Below are positions 44,326 to 52,270 of a stretch of DNA of 64,000 nt, piece after piece. Made by a program: the position numbers and the translations under genes. The DNA lies in NCBI GenBank assembly GCA_019636055.1, contig JAHBYH010000003.1:201501-265500 (forward strand), in the 5' to 3' direction. Position 1 is the stretch's first letter. Each line of letters opens with the position of its first letter. A model generated the notes under the pieces. The model did no database searches, was not told the origin of the DNA, and saw nothing but the letters and a program-made list of their open reading frames with translations. The stretch comes from Candidatus Paracaedibacteraceae bacterium. Its GTDB lineage: Bacteria; Pseudomonadota; Alphaproteobacteria; Paracaedibacterales; Paracaedibacteraceae.

Positions 44326-44364
44326 GATAGAACCGAAAGAACTTTCTTTTCTTTAAGTAAAATT

Positions 44365-45726
44365 ATGTATAAAAAAAACGCATTTTTCCTTTTTTCTTTT
44401 CTTTTAACAGGATGTTCCATTGGACCTAATTATGAACGTCCTGATATGGCGTTACCAAAAAACTGGTCTATTCCTTGTCATAAATCACAAAACAGTGATC
44501 GATGGTGGCAAGGCTATCAAGATCCTGTTTTAAATAATCTTATTGATCAAGCTTTGACATCAAATTTGGATTTACTGATTGCTTTGGAAAAAGTCAAGGA
44601 GGCAAGGGCCGGTTATGACGCTCAGCTTGTCAATTGGTTGCCAACGATTGGTCTGGGTTCCAGCGTACAGCGCGATCGTAATACTTTTCCTATATTTGGG
44701 TTGAAAAAACCGTATGACACATGGAAGGCTGGCTATGACACCACATGGGAAATAGATTTATTTGGCGGAAACCGCCGAATGATTGAAGCTGCCGAAGCTC
44801 AGGCTATTGGGGCAGAGTGGGGATTAAAGGCAGCTCAACAGATTATTATTGCGGAAGTTGTTCGAACGTACTTGCAATACTTAGAATTTAAAGACTTGTT
44901 CCGGATAACCAATGAGACAAAATCGAATCATGATGAGACAGCTCGCCTCGTTTCTTTAAAATTAAAAGCAGGTGGAGCATCTGTTTTTGATGCGCATCGT
45001 GCAACAGCTCAAGCTTATGCAACAGCTGCGGACGCTCCGAAATATGCCACAGCAGCAGAACAGGCACGCCAAAAACTCTCTGTTTTGCTCGGTGAAGCTT
45101 CGGATTTGAGTAAGTTGGATGTAGCGTTACCTCAGTTTGGGGTATTAACACCGGATCTTGATTCTCCTGTAGAAGTTATTCGTCTGCGCCCGGATGTTAT
45201 GATTGCTGAGCAAGATCTTGCATCTGCTACCTATATGACGGGTGTTGCTATTTCGCAAATGTATCCTAAGATATCCATCCAAGGTTTTCTGGGGCAGATG
45301 TCGACACTTCAAAGTAATCTAATGGAATCAAGAAATAAATCCTTTACGATTTTAGGGGGGATTCATCTTCCGCTATTTACCTTTGGTCGCTTGCAAAAAC
45401 AAGTTGATGCCGCCGATGCTCGTCAACAGCAGGCCCTGTTTAATTATAAGAAGACGATATTGTTGGCTATCGCTGAAATAGAATCTCTGGTTAACGCGTT
45501 TAATAATGAGAAAAAACGATATGGTCATTTAAAGTTAGCAGCTGATAATGCGGGAAGTGCGTGCTCAATAGCAAAAAAACAATACAAAGAAGGTTTAATC
45601 TCACTATTTGAAACATTAGAGGTCGAGCGGGCTTACTATGGGCTACAATCACAACTTGTTGAGTCAAGATCAAACCTTGGGATTATCTATTCTGATTTGC
45701 AAAAAGCATTAGGTAGAGGGGGATAA
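44365..45726 (+). CDS. Outer-membrane efflux lipoprotein (NodT/OprM type)
   Basis: The 453-residue protein starts with a lipoprotein signal (lipobox LLTGC, Cys at about 17), then the CSIGPNYERP hallmark of NodT-family outer-membrane factors and WWQGYQDPVLNNLIDQAL. Two OEP repeats follow, each a pair of long helices with a strand. Such trimers form the exit duct of RND, MFS or ABC pumps. No inner-membrane pump or periplasmic adaptor gene is adjacent, so it must work with a partner encoded elsewhere. pgpA starts one base after the stop. Confidence 0.93.
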   Translation: MYKKNAFFLFSFLLTGCSIGPNYERPDMALPKNWSIPCHKSQNSDRWWQGYQDPVLNNLIDQALTSNLDLLIALEKVKEARAGYDAQLVNWLPTIGLGSSVQRDRNTFPIFGLKKPYDTWKAGYDTTWEIDLFGGNRRMIEAAEAQAIGAEWGLKAAQQIIIAEVVRTYLQYLEFKDLFRITNETKSNHDETARLVSLKLKAGGASVFDAHRATAQAYATAADAPKYATAAEQARQKLSVLLGEASDLSKLDVALPQFGVLTPDLDSPVEVIRLRPDVMIAEQDLASATYMTGVAISQMYPKISIQGFLGQMSTLQSNLMESRNKSFTILGGIHLPLFTFGRLQKQVDAADARQQQALFNYKKTILLAIAEIESLVNAFNNEKKRYGHLKLAADNAGSACSIAKKQYKEGLISLFETLEVERAYYGLQSQLVESRSNLGIIYSDLQKALGRGG

Positions 45727-45727
45727 C

Positions 45728-46216
45728 ATGATCAGATTTCTGGCCAGCGGCTTTTATTCAGGCTATCTACCCAAAGCACCGGGAACTTGGGGCACGTTGG
45801 TCGCTCTGCCTTTAATTTTGTTGTGTTATTATGGACATATTAATTTACTGTTCATGACGGGGGTGATTTTTCTTGTTGGTTGGTATGTCAGTCAGCAATT
45901 AACTCAAGATCCGGCGAGTGATCCTGATCCATCCTATATCGTCATTGACGAAATTGCGGGGATGTTCCTAACGGTCTATCTTTTATTGCATTTCAATATA
46001 ATTGATCGGTTATCTGAAAAAGGATTAGCTATATCGTTTATTTTATTTCGATTGTTTGATATTTGGAAACCATGGCCCATTGGTGTAATTGACATTAAAC
46101 TTTCTAAGATTGTTGCGCTGCGTGGGTTTGGTGTCATGATTGATGACATATTGGCGGCTATTTGGGCTGCCATAACTATGGCAATATTTACAAAAATTAT
46201 GCTTTACATGTCTTAG
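45728..46216 (+). CDS. pgpA: Phosphatidylglycerophosphatase A
   Basis: The 162-residue integral membrane enzyme removes the phosphate from phosphatidylglycerophosphate in phospholipid synthesis. The PgpA pattern is clear: SGYLPKAPGTWGTLVALPL (about 10-28), VIDEIAGMFLTVY near 75, FRLFDIWKPWPIGVID near 100 and GVMIDDILAAIWA near 140. Four membrane segments are evident. It begins one base after the efflux lipoprotein stop, implying a shared transcript with no obvious functional link. The diguanylate cyclase gene follows after 47 bp. Confidence 0.95.
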   Translation: MIRFLASGFYSGYLPKAPGTWGTLVALPLILLCYYGHINLLFMTGVIFLVGWYVSQQLTQDPASDPDPSYIVIDEIAGMFLTVYLLLHFNIIDRLSEKGLAISFILFRLFDIWKPWPIGVIDIKLSKIVALRGFGVMIDDILAAIWAAITMAIFTKIMLYMS

Positions 46217-46252
46217 ATAAACCGAGTAATGTCGAGTATGATCTAGTTTTAT

Positions 46253-46259
46253 AGGAGGT
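46253..46259 (+). promoter_or_regulatory. Shine-Dalgarno that selects a TTG start for the GGDEF gene
   Basis: AGGAGGT lies five bases before the TTG at 46264. The in-frame GTG at 46258 overlaps this site, so it is a poor start. Confidence 0.65.
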
Positions 46260-46263
46260 GAAA

Positions 46264-47064
46264 TTGGATCTAGTAGCAGGAGAGGGGGATCACCCTCGTA
46301 ATAAGATTGTTTCACGAGGCAAGGGGCTCGTGCGTAAATTGTTTCGCAAGCAAGAGATTATTGACGTCTCCCATGCCACGAATAAAACAGCAACGCAACT
46401 ATTAACTTCCCTAAAAACCATTAAGAAAACAACAAAGAATTTACTTTCCATTGATGATACATATTTAGATTGTACTTTGCAGTCTAACTTAACCACTTTA
46501 CAAAAGGAAATTATTCGCCTTGAAAGTTTAATCAAGAAACGTGAGTACGAGGCGAAAACTGAGACATTGGGTTTGGGTTATCTTGCATTTAATGATCCGG
46601 TTACGGGGCTCCCTAACCGGCGTTTTTTTGACGGCATGGTTGAATCTTTATATGCAGAGGGACAATCATTTCATGTCGCTATTATTGATGTTGACAACTT
46701 TAAATCCTTTAATGACACCTATGGCCATGAAATTGGCGACGAAGTCTTAAAAAAAGTTGGCGAAAGAATTAAGGAATCTGTTCGCAGCGGCGATATTGTC
46801 GCGCGATATGGTGGGGATGAATTTGCGGTTTTGATCCATGGATCACCGGACTTTACCATAGAAGCAATTTTATTACGACTACACGAACTTTCTCTGTCGT
46901 CATACAGATTAGCAGATAAAGATAAAAATATTCACCTAAGCATTGGCGCATCCAATTGCGCAACGAAATACAATAGCATAGCTGATATTTATAAACACGC
47001 GGATAAGTCGATGTACTACGCCAAACAGATGGGCAAAAATACGTATTACTACCAAGAGTTATAA
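46264..47064 (+). CDS. Diguanylate cyclase (GGDEF domain)
   Basis: The protein of about 266 residues has an N-terminal helical, soluble segment (about 1-105, with a coiled-coil-like LQKEIIRLESLIKKRE end) and a C-terminal GGDEF domain (about 105-266). The signature ARYGGDEFAVL is intact and an RxxD inhibitory site (RSGD) lies five residues before it, so both synthesis of cyclic di-GMP and product feedback are expected. No membrane segment or known sensor domain is present. No EAL or PilZ gene is near. The start is probably TTG 46264. Confidence 0.92.
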   Translation: MDLVAGEGDHPRNKIVSRGKGLVRKLFRKQEIIDVSHATNKTATQLLTSLKTIKKTTKNLLSIDDTYLDCTLQSNLTTLQKEIIRLESLIKKREYEAKTETLGLGYLAFNDPVTGLPNRRFFDGMVESLYAEGQSFHVAIIDVDNFKSFNDTYGHEIGDEVLKKVGERIKESVRSGDIVARYGGDEFAVLIHGSPDFTIEAILLRLHELSLSSYRLADKDKNIHLSIGASNCATKYNSIADIYKHADKSMYYAKQMGKNTYYYQEL

Positions 47065-47065
47065 C

Positions 47066-47205
47066 CACTGTGATTAACTTGTAGGCAGTTTATTGAGAAT
47101 GCAGCCGACAGGCCATCTTTAAGAGCTATAAAAAACAAAATGAAGGTAAAGGCAAGAGACATACGCCCTGACTACGAGTGGGACAAAGTTCTTCCAGCTG
47201 AATAA
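47066..47205 (+). pseudogene. Gene remnant A of the accessory island (shared KARDIRPD motif)
   Basis: A frame without start codon encodes about 45 residues including FIENAADRPSLRAIKNK and K-ARDIRPDYEWDKVLPAE before TAA at 47203-47205. The ARDIRPD motif recurs at 47838-47923. An ATG at 47140 could give a 21-residue peptide, but it looks more like the tail of a lost gene. Confidence 0.5.
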
Positions 47206-47268
47206 AAACGTTTTTAAATTCAAATACATAGATACCATATAAGGTTTTCATTAACTTAAATATGGATC

Positions 47269-47769
47269 GTGAGTGTGTTTAATTTTTTTACGAGATATCA
47301 AGCAAAGATAGTAATTTTCGCGATGGAAAAGATTGTTGAATCTGACCCGATAATGGCTTTAAAAATAAGGGACAAAATGGCGTTTATCCTTAGGATAAGT
47401 GTATTCAACGTACTCAATGAGTGGCCATCAGCAGATGAAAATATAGGTTCTTTTCTTTCGTCTAAAGCGAGTAAGGGCATTAGCTCTACTATAGCTTTAA
47501 CACTCGCACATATAGTTATGAGTATAACAAATTACGCACGGAATAGGGGCGACAAGTCAATGATGTACAGCTCATCAATTGTATCCACTTGGCTGCATGC
47601 ATTAGCTAATAACGATCATAAAAGCATTGTCATGCACATTAATGCAATAGAAACTTTGTTTATAAGCAATTCTTATTATTTTGAAGAGAAGCAGAATCAA
47701 AATATCAGCTACGAATTATATGAATCTTTGCCTCCTGAGATTGGTAATAGTTTGATGAGGATTGAGTAG
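47269..47769 (+). CDS. Hypothetical protein, 166 aa, accessory island
   Basis: Opens with a GTG at 47269 and no convincing ribosome site, so the true start could be one of the later ATG codons, for instance in FAMEKIVESDP. The chain is helical with a hydrophobic middle (STIALTLAHIVMSITNYA) and a charged C-terminus (YYFEEKQNQN...). I recognise no family. It lies between two related gene remnants in AT-rich DNA with codon use unlike the neighbouring housekeeping genes by eye. This suggests acquired DNA. It could be a small membrane-associated effector or an orphan. Confidence 0.5.
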   Translation: MSVFNFFTRYQAKIVIFAMEKIVESDPIMALKIRDKMAFILRISVFNVLNEWPSADENIGSFLSSKASKGISSTIALTLAHIVMSITNYARNRGDKSMMYSSSIVSTWLHALANNDHKSIVMHINAIETLFISNSYYFEEKQNQNISYELYESLPPEIGNSLMRIE

Positions 47770-47837
47770 TGGACTAAGGGATTAAAGGGAGGTACCATTC
47801 CAGCTCCAATTAACTGCCTAAAGATAGAGAAGGCGAC

Positions 47838-47923
47838 AGTAGGGAAGGTGAAAAGGCGAGGGACATACGGCCAGACTTTGACTTAGATGCTTATATAGAA
47901 GAATTAAAAAGCATAATATAACA
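47838..47923 (+). pseudogene. Gene remnant B of the accessory island (shared KARDIRPD motif)
   Basis: A frame encodes about 27 residues with E-KARDIRPDFDLDAYIEELKSII before its TAA. It matches remnant A in both protein motif and DNA around AAAGGC(A/G)AG(A/G)GACATACG. No start codon is in frame nearby. Confidence 0.5.
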
Positions 47924-47988
47924 TATTGAAAACAAATGGTTAATCCCTATACCTATGTTTGAGAAAACATATTTGTAGAGTTAATTTA

Positions 47989-48276
47989 ATGGAATTTCAT
48001 GAAGTGCTAGGAATATTTTTATCAGGTGCAATATTAGTTGGCGCATATATAGAAAATAAATATTCGACAAAGATAATCTCTTTACGAAGCTATTACGAAA
48101 ACCGATCAGAACAACTTGAATCGATTAATAGTAGGCTCTGGAATGAATTTAAATTATATAGAGTGAAAACTGAAGAATTTATATCTACGATAGAAGATAT
48201 TTACCCTGAAGATATATTCTCATTAGAAAAGAAAACAGAATGGTTTTTTGAACAATCCGATAAATACGATGATTGA
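47989..48276 (+). CDS. Small membrane-anchored hypothetical protein, 95 aa
   Basis: From ATG 47989 the product has one N-terminal membrane segment (VLGIFLSGAILVGAYIE, about 5-22) and a charged, helical cytoplasmic part (about 25-95) with coiled-coil character (YYENRSEQLESINSRLW). A TTG at 47959 would add ten residues but places a charged stretch before the membrane segment. No family recognised. It is the last plus-strand gene before the deaminase and the structured intergenic region. Single-pass small proteins are common next to defence genes, but this is only context. Confidence 0.5.
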   Translation: MEFHEVLGIFLSGAILVGAYIENKYSTKIISLRSYYENRSEQLESINSRLWNEFKLYRVKTEEFISTIEDIYPEDIFSLEKKTEWFFEQSDKYDD

Positions 48277-48620
48277 TTAGAAAATACTGCGAGTTTGATA
48301 AACAAAAAGGCTCTAACTAACTAGAGCCTTGATGTCGACCGCGACAACCACGCAGTCCTTATCAACAAGGAATGCTAAGGGAGAATGAGCAATCTAACGA
48401 TAATTCTAAACACGACCATAAGTTGTATAATTGGTATTATGTTAAATTATGATATTATTATACATAAATCAAATTAAAATATCAGATATTTTGTTTCTTT
48501 TGAACCATAATAAAAAAACTTATTGTAATCGCTTTCTCTAATTTTTTTTGTTTACTTTATTTCAAACTACTCTATTTGTATTTTTGCTGTGAATTGTTTT
48601 TCTAAAAAATGGAGAGTACT
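48277..48620. other. 344-bp intergenic region upstream of the deaminase
   Basis: It contains no plus-strand gene. The left third holds the GC-rich block and minus-strand terminator described as a putative small RNA. The right part (48430-48600) is very AT-rich, with plausible promoter sequences on both strands (for example TTTACT near 48551 on the plus strand). In AvcD/DcdV systems an inhibitory RNA or short ORF sits in exactly this position. Confidence 0.6.
48302..48425 (-). ncRNA. Putative minus-strand small RNA with intrinsic terminator
   Basis: A 9-bp hairpin (48307-48315 with 48322-48330) is followed on the minus strand by TTTTTGTTT, an intrinsic terminator with no annotated gene to serve. 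The 90 bp feeding it are clearly more GC-rich than their surroundings and contain short complementary blocks such as GTCGCGG/CGACATC. AT-rich promoter-like sequence lies beyond 48430. A 14-residue hydrophobic ORF (MVVFRIIVRLLILP) at its start could be a peptide, though it has no ribosome site. Transcription is inferred. Confidence 0.4.
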
Positions 48621-49715
48621 ATGAATGAGATAATTATAGGACTTGTATCACCAATTGGAACTGAAAAAGATATCATTGTAAAAACACTCGAAAAAAACAT
48701 AGAAGCGTATGATAGTGAATGCAAGGTGACTACAATATTTGGAGACATAATAAAGATTCAAGAAGAAATTTATGATAGGCAACTTATTGACCTACGAGAT
48801 AAATATGTAAAATCTATCGAGTCAGATAACATTAATTTGTTGATCAATAAGGATATGAACGAGAACTCAATAAAAGTAGATAGCGGACAAGAGATATACA
48901 AGATTTATCATGAGTCACATTATTTTATAAATACTGATTCCTCAAAAGCTTTCATTAAGAATTCTGTTCTAAAATTTATAAAACTGTTATATGGCCATTA
49001 TGATGAGTACCCTGATACAGATGAATTTGGTATGGCAATTGCTTATGCTTCAGCGATGAGATCAAATTATCCAACAAATAGGCAAGTTGGTGCTTCAATA
49101 CTAACACAGGGTGGTGAAACTCTTGCACTCGGAAGTATCCGTGTTCCGAATCAAGATGCAACCACATCAAAAATGGAGGCTGAAAAAGTAAGATATAAGT
49201 TTGAAGAAACAAAAGAAAAGTTAGGGAAATATAAAGAATATATTGAAAAAAGCAATATAGAAGATTCCTCTAAAAAAGAAATTTCTGATTTTCTTATGGA
49301 CTCCCTTGATTATCATCCATGTACACATGCAGAAATCTCAGCTATCGCAGATGCCGCAAAATTGGGGATTGCTATTAAGGAGGCAACTTTATATACCACA
49401 ACATATCCATGCCATTTATGTTTAAGAGATATAATTACATCCGGGATAAAACGTATTGTCTATCTGGAACATTATCCTAAGAGTAAGGTTGAATATATAT
49501 TTGAAGATTTGTTGGATCACCATAAATGGGAAATTGAAGCTTTTGAAGGTGTTGGTCCAAAACGATTCGCATACGTTTATAACTCAAGGTTCTTAAAAAG
49601 TGATTCTGATAAAAAATTTATTATAAGTCAAAGAACCTTTGATTATTACAAATCAGCAGAGGAAAAAGAGCTTAAATTTTTGCTGCATACTCTTGCTAAA
49701 ACGTTCCCACACTAA
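48621..49715 (+). CDS. Two-domain cytidine/dCMP-type deaminase, AvcD/DcdV-like anti-phage candidate
   Basis: From ATG 48621 (GGAGAG ribosome site) the protein has 364 residues. Residues about 135-345 are a zinc-dependent deaminase domain: RQVGASILTQGG, the H-A-E motif with His236 and Glu238 in HPCTHAEISA, and the P-C-x-x-C motif with Cys264 and Cys267. A long charged insertion (about 180-232) separates substrate and zinc segments. Residues 1-125 form an extra domain starting IIIGLVSPIGTEKDIIVKTL, like the altered P-loop kinase-like N-terminus of anti-phage dCTP/dCMP deaminases, but shorter. Those enzymes deplete dC nucleotides during infection and are restrained by an upstream RNA. A simple ComEB-type dCMP deaminase is the alternative, but the N-domain argues against it. 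Confidence 0.78.
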   Translation: MNEIIIGLVSPIGTEKDIIVKTLEKNIEAYDSECKVTTIFGDIIKIQEEIYDRQLIDLRDKYVKSIESDNINLLINKDMNENSIKVDSGQEIYKIYHESHYFINTDSSKAFIKNSVLKFIKLLYGHYDEYPDTDEFGMAIAYASAMRSNYPTNRQVGASILTQGGETLALGSIRVPNQDATTSKMEAEKVRYKFEETKEKLGKYKEYIEKSNIEDSSKKEISDFLMDSLDYHPCTHAEISAIADAAKLGIAIKEATLYTTTYPCHLCLRDIITSGIKRIVYLEHYPKSKVEYIFEDLLDHHKWEIEAFEGVGPKRFAYVYNSRFLKSDSDKKFIISQRTFDYYKSAEEKELKFLLHTLAKTFPH

Positions 49716-49718
49716 AAA

Positions 49719-49742
49719 CCCCGCATTACGCGGGGCTTTTTT
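49719..49742. terminator. Terminator between deaminase and FYDLN-acid genes
   Basis: CCCCGC and GCGGGG form the stem around ATTAC, followed by a plus-strand T-run and preceded by an A-run, so it can end both convergent genes. Confidence 0.92.
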
Positions 49743-50031
49743 AGTTTTCTTCTTCATCGCTTTCGACATCGACATCGTCTAGGTCGTCGTCCATATCGTC
49801 TTCATCATCAAGAAGGGTATCGTCGTTACCATCTAATTCAATATCATCGTCAAGAATTTCTTCTTCTACAACCGCAGCCTTCGCAGCCGACTTACGCCCA
49901 CGGCGTGTTGTTGTCACAATTTCGTATGTTGATCCGCACTTTGGGCAGATGATTGGGGACTTTTGTAAATCATAAAAACGGGATGCACAGCTTTGGCATG
50001 TACGCTTCGTTCCCCATTCGAGTTTAACCAC
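49741..50031 (-). CDS. FYDLN-acid domain protein (TIGR02300 type)
   Basis: The 96-residue product has the N-terminal WGTKRTCQSCASRFYDLQKSPIICPKCGS block: two CxxC pairs that probably bind zinc and the F-Y-D-L signature that names the family (PF09538). The second half is a very acidic tail with long D/E runs. The family is largely confined to alphaproteobacteria and its function is unknown. The gene is convergent with the deaminase and divergent from aroA, a location typical of the aroA neighbourhood in this class. Confidence 0.95.
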   Translation of the reverse strand: MVKLEWGTKRTCQSCASRFYDLQKSPIICPKCGSTYEIVTTTRRGRKSAAKAAVVEEEILDDDIELDGNDDTLLDDEDDMDDDLDDVDVESDEEEN

Positions 50032-50160
50032 GGAATACTCCTTACTAATAACTTAAATTCTTGTGAATATTTTTGACATGCAACAGCTCTTTTGTCAAAG
50101 AAAAACTATTGCTTAAGGTAAAATTTTAGCATTTAATATCAAGTATGAAATTCTATAATC

Positions 50161-51519
50161 ATGAACAAAAATATGGTTTCACAAAACACGTTAATCTCGT
50201 ATAGGCAAAGTCATCTGCGAGGCACCCTGCTCGCTCATAAACATATCCCTGGCGATAAATCCATTTCGCATAGAGCTTTGTTCTTGTCTGCTTTGGCAAC
50301 GGGAACAACCGAAATTGTTGGCATCAATGCGGGCGAAGATGTTGAGCATACTCAGCTTGCTCTGGAATCACTAGGCGTTCAGATTGAAAATGCCGGCCCA
50401 CAAAAAAAGATCGTCCATGGTCTTGCAGGCAGAGCACTTATGCAACCAGCAAACCCTTTGTATTTAGGGAACTCCGGGACATCAACACGGTTATTGGGTG
50501 GATTTGTTGCCCCCTTCCCTATTCAGGTTACTCTTTATGGCGATGCTTCTTTATCTCAAAGGCCTATGCGTCGGATGATTACACCATTAAAGGAGCTTGG
50601 CGCTAGGTTTGAAACCAATGATCATGAGACTTTGCCCTTAACGATTCATGGTGCAAAAAAGCCGATTGGGATTCATTATAAAGTTCCGATTCCCTCAGCG
50701 CAGATTAAAACGTGTGTCTTACTCGCTGGCATGAATATTGAGGGTGTTACATCTGTCTATGAACCTATAAAAACAAGAAATCATACTGAACTTATGATGG
50801 AATATCTTGGTATTCCCTTGACTGTGGTTGAATCTGAGACTGGTGGGACAATTTATTCTATTCAAGGCAAGCAGCCGTTTAGTGCGAAAAATATTCGTAT
50901 CCCTGGCGATCCATCTGCCGCTATATTCTTTGCTGTTGCCGCAGCAATAACGCCTCAATCAAATATCACAATTCGCGGGCTTAACTGGAACCCCTATCGC
51001 CGTAGAGCTTATGAAGTTCTTCAGCAAATGGGAGCCAAAGTGACCGTACTCGATCAATCGATGTCCTGTGGTGAAATTATTGCCGATATCCAAATCGAAG
51101 CGGCGGATCTTAATGCTGTCAATCTCGAAGCATTTGAAGCTCCGTCCCTGATTGATGAGTATCCGGCAATTGCGGTTGCCGCTGCGGCTGCACGCGGAAC
51201 CTCAACATTCAAAGGATTAAGAGAACTTCGGTACAAAGAAAGTAACCGTTTGGAAGCAATCTTTAAAAACCTGATGAACTGTGGCATTGACGTCAGGGCA
51301 GATGATGATACCTTGATTATTAAGGGTACTGGCGGAACACCGATATTTGGCGGGATTACAGTTAATGTCTTTAAAGATCATCGCATTGCTATGGCTTTAT
51401 ATATATTAGGCATGATTGCTCGCAATCCTATTATCATTCAAGGCGCAGATTGTATTGCTTCTAGTTTTCCAAACTTCCACCAAGTATTTGAGAACTTATC
51501 CTTTATGCATGCGGCATAG
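50161..51519 (+). CDS. aroA: 3-phosphoshikimate 1-carboxyvinyltransferase (EPSP synthase)
   Basis: A 452-residue enzyme of the shikimate pathway that joins phosphoenolpyruvate to shikimate-3-phosphate. Landmark segments: IPGDKSISHRALFLSALATG near 29-48, LGNSGTSTRLLGG near 102, GDASLSQRPMRRM near 128, IPGDPSAAIFFAVAAA near 247, LIDEYPAIAVAAAAARG near 326 and FKDHRIAMAL near 410. The length and the GNSGTSTRL form suggest the class II type common in alphaproteobacteria. Two in-frame Met codons near the start (residues 1 and 5) are equally possible. Its 3' end overlaps ruvX by 24 bp. Confidence 0.96.
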   Translation: MNKNMVSQNTLISYRQSHLRGTLLAHKHIPGDKSISHRALFLSALATGTTEIVGINAGEDVEHTQLALESLGVQIENAGPQKKIVHGLAGRALMQPANPLYLGNSGTSTRLLGGFVAPFPIQVTLYGDASLSQRPMRRMITPLKELGARFETNDHETLPLTIHGAKKPIGIHYKVPIPSAQIKTCVLLAGMNIEGVTSVYEPIKTRNHTELMMEYLGIPLTVVESETGGTIYSIQGKQPFSAKNIRIPGDPSAAIFFAVAAAITPQSNITIRGLNWNPYRRRAYEVLQQMGAKVTVLDQSMSCGEIIADIQIEAADLNAVNLEAFEAPSLIDEYPAIAVAAAAARGTSTFKGLRELRYKESNRLEAIFKNLMNCGIDVRADDDTLIIKGTGGTPIFGGITVNVFKDHRIAMALYILGMIARNPIIIQGADCIASSFPNFHQVFENLSFMHAA

Positions 51520-51966
51520 ATCAAGTACGCCTTGTAAGATAAAGGTTGCTGCCATTTTGTCGACGACCTCTGATCGTCGCTTGCGACTCATGTCAGCTTC
51601 AAGCAGCGTTCGTGTAACGGCAACTGTACTCAGGCGTTCGTCCCAAAGAAAGACAGGTATGTCATGTTGTTGTAAGAGTGTATCAATAAGTTTTTTGACA
51701 ACCTGAGCTTGGGCCCCTTCTGTGCCATTCATATTGACCGGCCAACCGCTGACGATACAGGATACTTTATACTCTTTAATAATTTTGATTAAGGCGGCAA
51801 TATCCGCAGATAGATTTTGTCGTTTAATTAGGCTATGAGCTGACGCAATCATCCACGTTTGATCACTGACCGCGACACCAATTGTTTTATTGCCAATATC
51901 CAGTCCCATAGCGCGGGTTTTTGTTTGGGATATGGGGACTAGATCTTGCTGGGTGATGAGTGGCAC
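51496..51966 (-). CDS. ruvX: YqgF/RuvX-type Holliday junction resolvase
   Basis: A 156-residue RNase H-like protein: the first catalytic aspartate is in MGLDIGNKTIGVAVSD (about 21-36), followed by VSGWPVNMNGTEG near 77 and DERLSTVAV near 110, with the final acidic site near EVVDKMAAT. Family members process pre-16S rRNA 5' ends and have been proposed to resolve Holliday junctions. It converges on aroA, the two stops being crossed by 24 bp, so transcripts of both genes are complementary at their ends. The first 20 residues are an extension common in alphaproteobacteria. Confidence 0.92.
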   Translation of the reverse strand: MPLITQQDLVPISQTKTRAMGLDIGNKTIGVAVSDQTWMIASAHSLIKRQNLSADIAALIKIIKEYKVSCIVSGWPVNMNGTEGAQAQVVKKLIDTLLQQHDIPVFLWDERLSTVAVTRTLLEADMSRKRRSEVVDKMAATFILQGVLDLCRMHKG

Positions 51967-52270
51967 AGTTAACCTGTTAATTTAAGAAAATTCACATAAT
52001 CATAGCATAAAAAGTAATTTTGATAAATAAGCTTGATTTATTTTGATCCATCACTTCATAGATAAATCGAGAGCCTATGCATAAAGAACTATTTTCTTAG
52101 GTTACAAAAAACCTTAAGAATGGGGCCTCAAAAATTTAACCTATTAAATTAACGCTGTTTTTACTTTTCTTCTTTAAGATAACAAAGATGTATAAAAAAG
52201 TCCGTGCAGAAGTATGTGAGTGGTGCTATTATTTTCCTAAAGTTTTAGCTAAAAGAGGAGCAACGTTCGA
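51967..52270. other. 304-bp AT-rich region between ruvX and icd
   Basis: No gene was found on either strand. It should hold both divergent promoters. A weak hairpin (arms CTTAGGTT and AACCT-AAG near 52095-52120) and a pair of AAATT(A/T)AC-like stretches are the only structures seen. The icd ribosome site AGAGGAG lies just before its start. Confidence 0.6.

Noticed and set aside
46043..46315. Minus-strand ORF across the pgpA end and GGDEF start
   Set aside because: Overlaps two genes with strong motifs on the plus strand, without ribosome site or signal; a shadow.
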